IMG/VR virus record: IMGVR_UViG_3300018080_000116
Span: 62,001 to 126,000 of that record
DNA length: 64,000 bases
Source of the DNA: a virus
Direction: 5' to 3' (one strand)
Below the pieces are notes generated by a model that was not told the origin of the DNA, did no database searches, and was given only the letters and a program-made list of their open reading frames with translations. The translations under genes were made by a program, and so were the position numbers. Every line of letters begins with the position of its first letter. Positions within the stretch are counted from its first letter, which is position 1. Shown one piece after another: positions 43,126 to 51,897 of the stretch.

Positions 43126-43740
43126 TCACTCAAAAATCATGTCTACAGCAATTATGGTCTTGAACGTAGGAACCCCTATGTGGTCCACCAAAAGTTGTTT
43201 CTTTGCCTCAACTGCCGCCATATACCATTCGGCATGGCTCTTCTCATGCAGCTTTTTCAAAAAGTATTCCGGATCTTCGTGGCCGCAATGCTTGGCGAAT
43301 TTCTTAAAATGCCTTTTCTGAAGGGTGTCGGCATGTTTCGTGTGCGACTTCAATTCCTCTATCTTGCCCCAAGAGCCTGCCGCCATGTCATGCACCATGA
43401 CGGTTGCGTTAGTGTCAGCATACCGATAACCCGGAGTGCCAAACCCCAACAAAAAACTTCCACAACTCATGGCTTTGCCGACAGCAATAGTCGCCACCGG
43501 AAGAGATGCGTTTTCAATGTCGGCCAACATAGAGAGTAGACTGTAAACATACCCGCCGAATGAATCAATTAAAACTGGGACTACAGGCTGTCCGGTGTTG
43601 TGGGCCTTCCTCATTTCTTCCGAAAACTTCTTGGCCGCATATTCATCAAAATCATTCACTCGGATCACGATGGGTTCATCAACTAGTTCGGAATGCTTCC
43701 CCTTCACACGAGGGTCCACCTCTAGCAAACTTTTCATCAT
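43126..43740 (-). CDS. ClpP-like serine protease, 204 aa
   Basis: ClpP/crotonase-fold protease: PVLIDSFGGYVYSLLSMLADIE (about residues 55-76), AVGKAMSCGSFLLGFG with nucleophile Ser92, VMVHDM with His117, and LLVDHIG with Asp186 form a plausible catalytic triad. Shares about the length of ClpP (190-210 aa) but the sequence is divergent, closer to phage prohead/ClpP-like proteases. It could mature capsid proteins or degrade host proteins. Start ATG at 43740 (MMKSLL). Confidence 0.85.
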   Translation of the reverse strand: MMKSLLEVDPRVKGKHSELVDEPIVIRVNDFDEYAAKKFSEEMRKAHNTGQPVVPVLIDSFGGYVYSLLSMLADIENASLPVATIAVGKAMSCGSFLLGFGTPGYRYADTNATVMVHDMAAGSWGKIEELKSHTKHADTLQKRHFKKFAKHCGHEDPEYFLKKLHEKSHAEWYMAAVEAKKQLLVDHIGVPTFKTIIAVDMIFE

Positions 43741-43751
43741 TCACATCTTTC

Positions 43752-44411
43752 TCAAAAATCAGTCAGGCCGACTAATATCGGCTTGTTGTGCTCTAGGTAG
43801 GTTACACTTCCACAAGAAATCTTACAACCCCAACAGCAATCGTCGCATCGCACTTGACAAAAAGAAGCTGGATCAGACATTGCCAATGCAAGCTGAGACA
43901 TGTTTACAACATAATCACAGTGCGACACAACAATGGAATTTTGAGGTAGGATCTCTAAGACGTGTCGGATACGTTCCAAAAAAGCGGCAATTGATTCATC
44001 CTCATATCGCTTCTCATAAAGAGGACCGATTGACTTTTCTATTTCAATCTCCTCAAAGATGGAGTCCATTGTTTCCCGGCAGCGACGAACTGGACTGCAA
44101 AAAACTTTGAAATCGGGGAGGTTGAATCGAACCATAAGAAAATTAGCCACACGCTTACATTGCATGTGGCCTATCTCTGAAATGCCGGGGTCGTACTCTT
44201 CTTCGGTCGGTTGGGCGTGACGGATCAAGAGTATTTTCTTCAGATAGAACTGGGAGTCATCATCAAGAAGGAATCTCCCAGTTCTTGGGTCAAGGAAGCC
44301 AGACTGTAACTCCCGCTCCTGGTCCTCAGGAGACAGTTTGTTGTAAGCCTCGCCATGGTTGCGACCGGTTACAACCTTGCCATTCGAATACAATGCCGCC
44401 TGCAAACACAT
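43752..44411 (-). CDS. histidine phosphatase (phosphoglycerate mutase-like), 219 aa
   Basis: Contains ILLIRHAQPTEEE (the RHG-type catalytic His, here RHA) at about residues 60-72 and VFCSPVRRCRETMDSI (the second Arg-containing motif), then VVSHCDYV with the second catalytic His. An N-terminal extension of about 60 residues (MCLQAALYSNGKVVTGRNHG...) is unlike standard family members. The family removes phosphate from sugars, nucleotides or phosphohistidine. A leftward TAGATAATG lies 23 bases upstream of the ATG (44434-44442). Confidence 0.8.
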   Translation of the reverse strand: MCLQAALYSNGKVVTGRNHGEAYNKLSPEDQERELQSGFLDPRTGRFLLDDDSQFYLKKILLIRHAQPTEEEYDPGISEIGHMQCKRVANFLMVRFNLPDFKVFCSPVRRCRETMDSIFEEIEIEKSIGPLYEKRYEDESIAAFLERIRHVLEILPQNSIVVSHCDYVVNMSQLALAMSDPASFCQVRCDDCCWGCKISCGSVTYLEHNKPILVGLTDF

Positions 44412-44433
44412 GATGTCCCCCTTTCGTCTCTTT

Positions 44434-44442
44434 CATTATCTA
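44434..44442 (-). promoter_or_regulatory. late promoter-like motif TAGATAATG
   Basis: Leftward copy 23 bases before the histidine phosphatase start. Related strings precede 39749 (39778-39786), 49033 (TAGATATAG, 49054-49062) and 49736/49813 (palindrome TAGATATATCTA, 49753-49764), and TAGATGACA precedes Hsp20 (44647). Confidence 0.4.
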
Positions 44443-44676
44443 GGGACACGGCTTCTCGTTCTTTCGTTATGGTAGTGCTATTCAGAAAAAAAGACAAGGT
44501 TGTGAAAATTAAACCCGCTAACACATGAAAAATGTGGCACAGAATGCCACAAAACCTGTAACCAAAATTGAAACTGAATACTCTACTATATGTAGAAGGC
44601 CCAGACTACCATGCTGGGTAACAACCGGACGCAATGGTGCGACGGTTAGATGACACACACTCAAAGGAGGTGTACT

Positions 44677-45165
44677 ATGACTAGAGGTAGAGGTTTATGT
44701 AAACGCAATAGGGACTCACTTCTCGGAGCATCTAGGAACGACCTGTTCTGGCCGTTCGAGGATCACTTCAACCGGCTCTTTGATGAGCTTTTCAACGGCC
44801 ACAGTGCCTTCGACCGTGGAAAAGCAGGCTATCCCAAAATGGACATCACAGAAGTGGATGGTGTTTTGAAAATCACAACTGCAATTCCTGGGGTCAAGCC
44901 TGAACACGTGAAAGTAGAGTTGCTTGAAGATCGTGTTTGCATCAGCGGAAAGATGGAAGAGAAGTACCACAGCCCAGAAGACGCCCATCAATATATCAAG
45001 GAATTGAGAACATCCAGCTTCAGTCGAGAGGTCATGCTTCCGGAAGGCGTTAGAGGGCAAGACCCCGATGCTACAATCGAAGATGGAATCCTTGAATTGT
45101 CGTGGGCCCTGCCAGATGAAAAGAGGAAGCCACCGGTCAAAGAGATCGAAGTAAAGGCTCTCTAA
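44677..45165 (+). CDS. Hsp20 small heat-shock protein, 162 aa
   Basis: ATG at 44677 preceded by a near-perfect AAAGGAGGTG. Alpha-crystallin domain about residues 50-150: MDITEVDGVLKITTAIPGVKPEHVKVELLEDRVCISG, FSREVMLPEGV-x4-PDATIEDGILELSWALP. The N-terminal 45 residues carry FEDHFNRLFDELF, typical of bacterial class A sHsps. ATP-independent chaperones of this family occur in T4-like cyanophages, where they may protect host or phage proteins. Alone on the plus strand, with its own promoter region and a bidirectional terminator. Confidence 0.92.
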   Translation: MTRGRGLCKRNRDSLLGASRNDLFWPFEDHFNRLFDELFNGHSAFDRGKAGYPKMDITEVDGVLKITTAIPGVKPEHVKVELLEDRVCISGKMEEKYHSPEDAHQYIKELRTSSFSREVMLPEGVRGQDPDATIEDGILELSWALPDEKRKPPVKEIEVKAL

Positions 45166-45168
45166 AAC

Positions 45169-45201
45169 AAAACCCCCTGGCCATCGGCCAGGGGGTTTTT
45201 T
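45169..45201. terminator. bidirectional terminator
   Basis: Arms 45171-45182 (AACCCCCTGGCC) and 45186-45197, loop ATC, with A-run before and T-run after, so it can end Hsp20 rightward and the leftward gene 45201-46247. Confidence 0.85.
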
Positions 45202-46247
45202 CATACTCGTGGTTCAATAAGTTCGCTGGGCACAGGCGTCTGGATTACGATGCCGCCTTCGTTGTCGAAATTCTCTGGCATCTTTGGAGGTTTCGGTCCT
45301 GGCGTGGCGTATTCAATTTCTTCTTGTTGCGGCGGCGAGGGTGGTGTGAGTTGTTGTGTGGTCTGCGGTGGAGGGAGCACGGGAACCGAAGTGGCTTGCG
45401 GTTTTTGGCTCTTCTTGTACGACTGCACAAGTTCCATCATATACTCCATGCTGGTGGTTTGATCGTACTGTCCCAAGATGTCCATGGGATCAAATGCGCC
45501 CAAAGTGAACTGAGAAGGATCTTGGAAAAGGAAATGTTTCTTCGAGAAGTATGGCGGCACTCCCACCTTGTAATGAATGACGCAGGCGTTGGGTATGGCC
45601 TCAACACTGTTTAAGAGGTCACATTCATAATACCTTCCCTGGAACATGGCGAGATTAAACAGTTCATACATAGCCATCAACCAAGCGGCATGATCCACAT
45701 CGTCCCAGTTTGAGTGGTCTTTTCTAAATTTGTCCATGTAATGCATCACCCGGACAAAGAAGAGGGCGGAAACATTTTTAAAAGCCAAAAAACCGCTGCC
45801 TCCCAGCCAGGGCAATTCACCCGCATCGCCCCGATCTACCAAGACCTTCTTGATGTGAGATCGCAACCTTCTTTTTAAGTTGGCGTTTTCCCGTTCGACG
45901 TTGAAATAGATGTCTTGCATCCCTGTTTCTTCCAATGGCTTGTAAAGAACCATATCGGGATGAAGAACGGCAAAGGGCGTGCTGAGCATGTTGTTGGTTA
46001 AAGCCGCCATCAACGCATAAGGTTTATTGAGGGGTTTGTAACCCTGCTCTTCACCATGGTTGTTGTGGGCAAACTTTCTTTCATGCTCCATCAGGTTTCT
46101 GGTGAAACCGCCATACTGGGGCGTGTTGTTTTCGGCAATGCCTATTAACAGTTTATCTTGCAGACCGTGTTTTTTGAAACTCTCGATTAGAAGTTCCACT
46201 TGCCAACGGTGGTAGGGATTGTTTTCAATGCTAACGAAATAATCCAT
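45201..46247 (-). CDS. glycosyltransferase-like protein, 348 aa
   Basis: First 250 residues look like a GT-A domain: YHRWQVELLIESFKKHGLQDKLLIGI, then STPFAVLHPDMVLYKPL with an HPDM metal-type motif (about residues 91-107), and LGGSGFLAFKN. C-terminal 90 residues are Pro/Gln-rich (PPPQTTQQLTPPSPPQQEE), an extended tail for protein contacts. ATG at 46247 with GGAGGATCT upstream. May glycosylate a surface structure; assignment is moderate. Confidence 0.55.
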   Translation of the reverse strand: MDYFVSIENNPYHRWQVELLIESFKKHGLQDKLLIGIAENNTPQYGGFTRNLMEHERKFAHNNHGEEQGYKPLNKPYALMAALTNNMLSTPFAVLHPDMVLYKPLEETGMQDIYFNVERENANLKRRLRSHIKKVLVDRGDAGELPWLGGSGFLAFKNVSALFFVRVMHYMDKFRKDHSNWDDVDHAAWLMAMYELFNLAMFQGRYYECDLLNSVEAIPNACVIHYKVGVPPYFSKKHFLFQDPSQFTLGAFDPMDILGQYDQTTSMEYMMELVQSYKKSQKPQATSVPVLPPPQTTQQLTPPSPPQQEEIEYATPGPKPPKMPENFDNEGGIVIQTPVPSELIEPRV

Positions 46248-46275
46248 AGATCCTCCAATGCGTTAATGGAGTGTG

Positions 46276-46650
46276 CTATGGATTATTTTCCCTCCACCAA
46301 TAAACCTTGTGGTTGTTGAAGTACCGCCCCTTCCTCAGATTACGCATGTCTTCGGGGTCATCTGGATTCCAAAATCGAACATAGGTGTTGTCGCCATTTA
46401 ATCCCACTGGAGAAAATGTCACATATATTCGCTTGTGGTGCCTCCACTGTTTGGGAATGCGGAACACCCACATTTTTTTGCCATCTTTAGCTTTGATCCG
46501 AAAGTTGCCAAAGCCACCTTCGTTGACAAGCAGATAAGCCTTTCCCCACACGCACCTCTCATTCGTAGCGACGGACTCATCCTTCCACGATACGAGATGG
46601 GCCGCATCATCTGTTCCGGTTGACATCGCAATCACTAGCAGTAGTAACAT
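46276..46650 (-). CDS. secreted protein, 124 aa
   Basis: ATG at 46650 overlaps the upstream TAA (TAATG). Signal peptide MLLLLVIAMSTGTDDAAHLV. The mature part is beta-rich and basic (KRIYVTFSPVGLNGDNTYVRFWNPDDPEDM), ends HKVYWWRENNP. Family unknown. Confidence 0.65.
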   Translation of the reverse strand: MLLLLVIAMSTGTDDAAHLVSWKDESVATNERCVWGKAYLLVNEGGFGNFRIKAKDGKKMWVFRIPKQWRHHKRIYVTFSPVGLNGDNTYVRFWNPDDPEDMRNLRKGRYFNNHKVYWWRENNP

Positions 46651-47363
46651 TATTTTGCTCGAATTGGAATGTGTTGAACCCAAGCACGCCCATTGGGGTG
46701 CTGCGGCGGGTAGACTCGGTGCATGGTCACCTTTTGGAGATTGTGGTATCTCTTTTGGAGGTCCATGCCGAGTTTGATGAAGTGGGGGATGTGATCCGAA
46801 CGGTCATCCCAGAAGTCAATTTGCACAATTCCATCATGCATCAACTTCTTCTCAATGATGTATTTTTTGTGGGCGATGGTGCTCCCATCTGGCTTATTCT
46901 TCTTTCCGGAACGAGGATAATCTGGCTCGGTGATGAAATCGCCAGAGTAGAATTCATCGTGGGGGTTGGGCTCGTCATCCTCGCCATCATGCTTGGTGAG
47001 GTGTTTCAATGCCTTTTTGTTGGTGGGCGATACATGCCGCTTGCCAATAAGCCCCTGCCCCGCAAGAAGCTGGCGCACACGATCAGAGATGATCCCACGT
47101 CGGCCTGTCATTAAGACGGCATGGGTATCTGGGTCGGCTTTGGCCTCCAAGAAGGCTCGGACCACTTCTTCGTTGAATGTAACACCATCTGGCAACGACG
47201 CTTGGCTGCCCCACCAATCTTTTCCATTCCACCCCATTCTGTCCTTTTCTTCCTGGGACTCGGGCTTCAGTGGCGAGTTGGCAAGGGTGCCGTCAAAGTC
47301 GAAGATGGCCAATTTGGTCTGACCGGGCATTTGTTGCATCCATTCTCGGAAACTGATTTTCAT
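46650..47363 (-). CDS. HAD-superfamily phosphatase (SAK type) with capsid-targeting-like N-terminus, 237 aa
   Basis: Starts MKISFREWMQQM, the shared tag, then LAIFDFDGTLANSP (DxDxT, Asp22/Asp24) and VLMTGRRG (motif II Thr), with WWGSQASLPDGVTFNEEVV typical of the HAD_SAK_1 phage family (Swiss-army-knife RNA-repair-like). The C-terminal DFWDDRSDHIP carries the last Asp motif (about residues 187-197). These enzymes hydrolyse phosphate from nucleic-acid ends or small molecules. The tag suggests packaging into the virion. Confidence 0.8.
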   Translation of the reverse strand: MKISFREWMQQMPGQTKLAIFDFDGTLANSPLKPESQEEKDRMGWNGKDWWGSQASLPDGVTFNEEVVRAFLEAKADPDTHAVLMTGRRGIISDRVRQLLAGQGLIGKRHVSPTNKKALKHLTKHDGEDDEPNPHDEFYSGDFITEPDYPRSGKKNKPDGSTIAHKKYIIEKKLMHDGIVQIDFWDDRSDHIPHFIKLGMDLQKRYHNLQKVTMHRVYPPQHPNGRAWVQHIPIRAK

Positions 47364-47453
47364 ACGAATATCTATCAGAGCGAAGCCATTTTACGAAGAA
47401 AGCTCGTAATTCACAATAGACACGAGAACCCGAAGAAGGTTCGCCGCAAAATG

Positions 47454-47484
47454 AAAAACGCCCGGCGAAAGCCGGGCGTTTTTT
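47454..47484. terminator. bidirectional terminator
   Basis: AAAAACGCCCGGC GAAA GCCGGGCGTTTTTT: arms 47454-47466 and 47471-47483, a GNRA loop and T-run on both strands. Ends the CCA-enzyme gene. Confidence 0.85.
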
Positions 47485-47485
47485 C

Positions 47486-49033
47486 TTAACCTTGGCCGAC
47501 GCCAAGTTTGCCCAGGAATTTTTCAACCTCCAGGGCATCTACGGCTTGGCCTCTCATGTGGTTTGGCAGCTTACCACTGCCACCACAGTAGGCACAACCA
47601 CCACCTTGGCAACCAGGACACCTATCTCGGTCGGAACCTTCGATTTCACCCCACTGTGCCAGCGGTCGGTCTTCATCTGCGAACATTCGCACGCTCTTGG
47701 CCCAGGTGGGTCTGGGGTCTCTAACTTTGCCCTTCTCTGTGAGACGGAACATGTTGACCCATTCTCTGACCTGTTCTGGGCTTAGACCGGTCCCCCTAAT
47801 GCGTTTCAACATTACTGCTCGGTCTTGCGGTGAGAATTCTAGAAGTTGCAGCAGGAACATAACCGCACGTCGTTCTTGATTGGCCCAACCGGTTGGTGTG
47901 GCTTGCCCTCTTATGTCTCTCGATCCGCCCAAGGCCGCTTCAACTGCTTCTAGCGGGTTACCTTGAAGCAACCAAGCCAGAGCAAGCGACTTATCTCTGC
48001 GAGAGGAAAATTCTGAGGGGATATTCATGTTGAGTCTCACCCCTGGGAACACTCGTTCCGACAGACCGGTTCTATCGTAGATCTTAACGTATCTTTCAAC
48101 ATCCACATCGGGGTGCAGCAAACCTTTGAGAAACTCATCTCGCACTCTTTCGAGGGCCACACCACGCAGATCAACAAAGTCTTGCAGCGCATCTTCGATG
48201 TCTGGGTCCATTCTGGACCCCTTGCCGAATCGACAGTGAAATCGCACGGCTCGCATCACACGCAACTTATCTTCATTGAATCTATCTCTTGCTTTGCCTA
48301 CCGTTCGGACGACTTGATTTTTGATGTCATGCCACCCCTTCCCGGTGGGATCGTAGAGCCTGTTATTTTCGCCATCGGATTTGGTCAGTTCAATATACAT
48401 GGCGTTGATTGTGAGGTCTCTTCTGCTTGCGTCTTCGTGGGGGTTGTCCACGAAATCCACCAGGGCGGCACCATCGGTCACCTTGGCGTCACGACGAAAA
48501 GTAGCAATTTCAAACTCCTCGCCATCCACCACAGCGCTGATAACAAATACCTTGCCCGATTCATCTCGTCCCTTAACGAACCAAGTTTTCCTATCACTCT
48601 TGCTGGATGTTTTGGGGCGGAAGGTGAGTCTGAGTGGCTTGGCATTTTCATCATTTTTACCACTGCGATCAGGCGACATGGTGAAGCCTGCTGAGGAGAG
48701 AATGAGCGCAATTTGTTCTGGGGTGGCATTGCTTGCCAAATCGTAATCCTTGATGGACTTCCCGGCGATGAAATCACGAACGGGACCGCCCACCAGAAAC
48801 AGTGACTTCTTCTGCATGGTGATGGGCTTGCCATCGGTGTTGTCCATCAGCTTGATGTTACCGCTATTCAAGAAAGCTTCAATCAGGGGCCGCATTTTGG
48901 CTGGAGGAATGAATCCCTTTTCCATCTGAATGAATTCTTTCTTCCAGTCTTTGCCCGCATTGCCACTCGCATCGGGCTGGCCTTCTTCTTTCAGCACAAC
49001 AAACTGCTTAAATGATGGTATTTCAGGCTTCAT
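47486..49033 (-). CDS. tRNA nucleotidyltransferase / poly(A) polymerase family enzyme, 515 aa
   Basis: Class II pol-beta-fold head: FLVGGPVRDFIAGKSIKDYDLA (about residues 79-100) with GG and DYD (96-98), SRRDLTINAMYIE and FNEDKLRVMRAVRFHCRFG in order, exactly as in CCA-adding enzymes and bacterial poly(A) polymerases. The C-terminal 40 residues have CPGCQGGGCAYCGGSG, a DnaJ-type zinc finger added to the usual layout. The N-terminus MKPEIPSFKQFVVLKEEG carries the shared tag. It could add CCA to the tRNA-like RNA at 15475, which lacks CCA, or tail RNAs. Confidence 0.85.
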   Translation of the reverse strand: MKPEIPSFKQFVVLKEEGQPDASGNAGKDWKKEFIQMEKGFIPPAKMRPLIEAFLNSGNIKLMDNTDGKPITMQKKSLFLVGGPVRDFIAGKSIKDYDLASNATPEQIALILSSAGFTMSPDRSGKNDENAKPLRLTFRPKTSSKSDRKTWFVKGRDESGKVFVISAVVDGEEFEIATFRRDAKVTDGAALVDFVDNPHEDASRRDLTINAMYIELTKSDGENNRLYDPTGKGWHDIKNQVVRTVGKARDRFNEDKLRVMRAVRFHCRFGKGSRMDPDIEDALQDFVDLRGVALERVRDEFLKGLLHPDVDVERYVKIYDRTGLSERVFPGVRLNMNIPSEFSSRRDKSLALAWLLQGNPLEAVEAALGGSRDIRGQATPTGWANQERRAVMFLLQLLEFSPQDRAVMLKRIRGTGLSPEQVREWVNMFRLTEKGKVRDPRPTWAKSVRMFADEDRPLAQWGEIEGSDRDRCPGCQGGGCAYCGGSGKLPNHMRGQAVDALEVEKFLGKLGVGQG

Positions 49034-49079
49034 ATTTATCTTCCACTTGTTTGCTATATCTAGGGCATTCTATCAAAAA

Positions 49080-49736
49080 TCAGGCGGCACCGGAAGCCGC
49101 AGGTTGCTGCTGTCTCTGGCCGGTCTGTTGTGAACCGCCAGCGATGTAGCTTTGGCTCGGCGAGCCCATCCCAGCATTTGCCAAAATATCTGGCAAATCT
49201 CTGCGGGCATCCAAAACATCTCTTGCGAAGTCCTTGTCACGCTGTCGTTCCAGGGTGTGTCCTGCAAATGGGAACAACACTTCAACCGGATAGACTTCTC
49301 CTTTTGCCGTCTGTTTGAGGAAGGTGGCCTTAGAGACCATTGCTTGTTGGATGTCGTATTGTTCAGTTCGGCCAGTGGCTTTCAATTGCTCGATTGCATT
49401 TTTCAGTCCGTGGTATTTTGCCAACGTCGGATCGTTGCCGACCTGCGCAGCATCCACAAGCACAGTAATGGTTAAACCAGAATCATCCAGACCTTCATAG
49501 CTTCCACCGTAACCAACGTAGGGCGTGGGAGCCTGGGTGGTCTTGTACATGCTCTTTTGAAAAACACTGGAAAGAGCGTCACCGCCTCGGTCAATCGCTT
49601 GAATGTGGTACGGCGTGGTGTCGTGTGCGGCACGTTGGAAGGGGTTGTACATCAACTGTCTCGTACCCGGATTTCGCAGGTAGTCAGTTGAAGCCTCCTG
49701 TGCCATCAGCCAATCTCTAAATCCTAAACTTTCCAT
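49080..49736 (-). CDS. hypothetical protein with capsid-targeting-like N-terminus, 218 aa
   Basis: Starts MESLGFRDWLMAQEASTDYLR. The body has Gly/Tyr-rich stretches (PYVGYGGSYEGLDDSGLTITVLVD) and a Gln/Pro-rich end (GGSQQTGQRQQQPAASGAA). ATG at 49736 with GAGGAAGCCC upstream. It is the divergent partner of the late-type operon. Family unknown; probable structural or virion-associated protein. Confidence 0.6.
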   Translation of the reverse strand: MESLGFRDWLMAQEASTDYLRNPGTRQLMYNPFQRAAHDTTPYHIQAIDRGGDALSSVFQKSMYKTTQAPTPYVGYGGSYEGLDDSGLTITVLVDAAQVGNDPTLAKYHGLKNAIEQLKATGRTEQYDIQQAMVSKATFLKQTAKGEVYPVEVLFPFAGHTLERQRDKDFARDVLDARRDLPDILANAGMGSPSQSYIAGGSQQTGQRQQQPAASGAA

Positions 49737-49752
49737 GGGCTTCCTCTAGTAA

Positions 49753-49764
49753 TAGATATATCTA
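49753..49764. promoter_or_regulatory. TAGATATATCTA palindrome between divergent genes
   Basis: Perfect 12-base palindrome 17 bases before the leftward gene (49736) and 49 bases before the rightward gene (49813). It offers TAGATATA on both strands, matching the motif upstream of 49033, 44411 and 39749, so it may be a shared promoter core. Confidence 0.4.
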
Positions 49765-49812
49765 TCCGTCGCAAACGGAATAATAAATCCTCCAGAGCTA
49801 TATATTTGTGTT

Positions 49813-50319
49813 ATGAGTAAAGAAAAAGAAAAAGAGGAACCAGAGATCATCCAGGAGGTAGACGAAGACCAACTGGACAGGGTGGTTCCTTCTATGAATG
49901 TAAGTCTCCCACAACCCAAGGAAGACGAAGAAGGGAGCTTGGTTTCTGATGAAGCCTTGATGGGGATTTACGGTGAAGTGCTCAAGAATCTCAGAGACGA
50001 CCGATGCCAAATCGACACATTCCTGAATGAATTCGCCGAAATGGTTATCAACAGTGGAGATGCTTCCTCTGCCAGTAAAGAGGCGTTGGTGAATTTGGTG
50101 AAAGCCAAAGTGGACGCAACCGACAAAATGTCCCGAATTGCTGATTTGATGACCAGAGTGAAACTTAAAGAGCGAGATACGTTTCCTCGTTATCTGGCAG
50201 CGAATCAAAAGAACACTATTAACATTGGTGGTGGAGATGACAAAAAGCAACTCATCCATGCCATCAACAAGAAGCTGAAACAACAAAAGAAAGCCGGTAA
50301 GGAATCAGAAGATGAGTAA
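49813..50319 (+). CDS. hypothetical helical protein, 168 aa
   Basis: ATG at 49813. Very acidic start (MSKEKEKEEPEIIQEVDEDQ), then long helices (DEALMGIYGEVLKNLRDDRCQI, LVNLVKAKVDATDKMSRIADLMTRVKLKERD) and a basic end (KKLKQQKKAGKESEDE). Layout recalls scaffold or small-terminase-type proteins; no firm match. First gene of the late-type operon, overlapping the next start. Confidence 0.6.
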   Translation: MSKEKEKEEPEIIQEVDEDQLDRVVPSMNVSLPQPKEDEEGSLVSDEALMGIYGEVLKNLRDDRCQIDTFLNEFAEMVINSGDASSASKEALVNLVKAKVDATDKMSRIADLMTRVKLKERDTFPRYLAANQKNTINIGGGDDKKQLIHAINKKLKQQKKAGKESEDE

Positions 50320-51646
50320 TCACAGACACAATCTAGAAAGTTGGTTGGCAGAGCAAGACATGCCCATGCTCGGTGGCCAACCAGATCCAGCGGGCGGTCA
50401 AGCGCCTGCGGGTGGTGCTCCTGGCATGGTTGGACCGGAACCGCAACAAGGAATGCCTCCAGCCGACCCCAACATCGCCAACATGCCACCTCAGGAAATG
50501 CCGGGTGCTGAACAAGGGGGACCACCTCCCGATGATGTCACACAAGATCCCCAGGCTCCTGACATGCCAGAAGAGAGCGAAGATGCTGACTTTGAGCAGT
50601 GGAAGAAGGAGTTCTTCAAGCTGGCAATCAAAGGCGACCCCCAAGAGATGCTGGAAATGTTGAATAAGGTTCGTGAATCCGATCAGGGTGAAGTTCAAGC
50701 TTATCAGCGAAAGTTCATTGAAGACAATTTTCAGATTCAGACATTGCGGCTCAATTCCAACATCGCAAAGGCATCTCAAGAAGTTCGCAAGCTCATTAAA
50801 GAACAACTAGATCAAAACAATCCAGCCTCCTCGGTGGTAAACCACCTCGGAGCCGTGTTGGAACTAGACCCTCTGCTCAACAACATCTTCATCAAGTTGG
50901 ATGGCTATGGGGGATTGAAGGGAGACCTGCACAGAAAGTTCCTAGCCGCTTTAATGGGCGCTGTGCAAGTGAGCAGTGGTGCAGACGGTGAAGACATCAT
51001 TTTCAACGAAAAGGAATACTCGATAATGATGAGCACTCGCTTCTCTGCCAAATGGGGCAAAGTGAAGTTGGGGGATTGGAGTCTTCGAGAAGATGATCCT
51101 CAGCGATACTTGTCTGAACCAGAATTAAAACGGCTTGAAGGTGGCAGCCCGGAAGAAAAGGACGTGCTTCGTCGCCGAATCGTTCTTGAATCCATTGCCG
51201 AGAAGTTCGAACAGCGTGCCTTTGTGTTCCATGTTGTTGACGACAATGGAGCAATCCACACCCTTGGTTGGGATGCAGCCGGTTCGTTAAGGGCGGCTTA
51301 CACCGAAGGCAAATTGGTAGTTAGAACCCGCCACGCAGAAAATTCAGAAGCAATGATTGATGATAATGGGCAGCTAATCCCTCTGATTGATCTTAACATT
51401 TATTACGTCAAGGAAACTGGTCAAACAGACGAAGAGGGGATGCCCGCAACTGAAGAGATTGAGTTTATGGAAAGAAGAAATGGCATGCTGTTTCTAACCG
51501 CAAGTTTGCAGACGATCAAAGAGTCGGCCTCTGCACTGCAAGGGGCGGTATTTAAGGAGACTCCATATAATGGAAATCCAAGCGATCTCAAAACTTTAAG
51601 GAGATGCGTGTACTCTACACACGACCTATTACTGAAGCAATGTTAA
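50312..51646 (+). CDS. probable virion structural protein, 444 aa
   Basis: Starts MSNHRHNLESWLAEQD, a variant of the shared tag. Residues 15-85 are a Pro/Gly/Gln-rich linker, followed by a helical region (FEQWKKEFFKLAIKG) and an alpha/beta C-terminus. No named family. Overlaps the previous gene by eight bases. Late, plus-strand position next to the tape measure supports a virion role. Confidence 0.55.
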   Translation: MSNHRHNLESWLAEQDMPMLGGQPDPAGGQAPAGGAPGMVGPEPQQGMPPADPNIANMPPQEMPGAEQGGPPPDDVTQDPQAPDMPEESEDADFEQWKKEFFKLAIKGDPQEMLEMLNKVRESDQGEVQAYQRKFIEDNFQIQTLRLNSNIAKASQEVRKLIKEQLDQNNPASSVVNHLGAVLELDPLLNNIFIKLDGYGGLKGDLHRKFLAALMGAVQVSSGADGEDIIFNEKEYSIMMSTRFSAKWGKVKLGDWSLREDDPQRYLSEPELKRLEGGSPEEKDVLRRRIVLESIAEKFEQRAFVFHVVDDNGAIHTLGWDAAGSLRAAYTEGKLVVRTRHAENSEAMIDDNGQLIPLIDLNIYYVKETGQTDEEGMPATEEIEFMERRNGMLFLTASLQTIKESASALQGAVFKETPYNGNPSDLKTLRRCVYSTHDLLLKQC

Positions 51647-51897
51647 CTTTCAACGAATTCTGCGAAAGCAAAGAAATAGAATCGTTGGCCAAGAAAGCCA
51701 AGGTAGACATTAAAGGTCTTTCCTGCCAGCAAATCAAAATGGGCATGAAAGTAGAAAAGGAACATGATGGCCCCATGGGCAAAGACACAGATGTCGTACC
51801 GGGACACGACAAGGGCACAATATTAAAAATTGTCGTAGCACACCTAAGGGAAGATCCCAAGTATTACACCAAATTGAAGAAGGTGGAGGGTGAATGA
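51640..51897 (+). CDS. DUF5661-type small protein with tag, 85 aa
   Basis: ATG at 51640 (MLTFNEFCESKEIESL) overlaps the previous stop (ATGTTAA); an ATG at 51604 is closer to an AAGGAG but would lack the tag. The body matches DUF5661 (MGMKVEKEHDGPMGKDTDVVPGHDKGTILKIVVAHLREDPKYYTKL). Function unknown; often found in phage and bacteria near structural genes. Confidence 0.7.
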   Translation: MLTFNEFCESKEIESLAKKAKVDIKGLSCQQIKMGMKVEKEHDGPMGKDTDVVPGHDKGTILKIVVAHLREDPKYYTKLKKVEGE

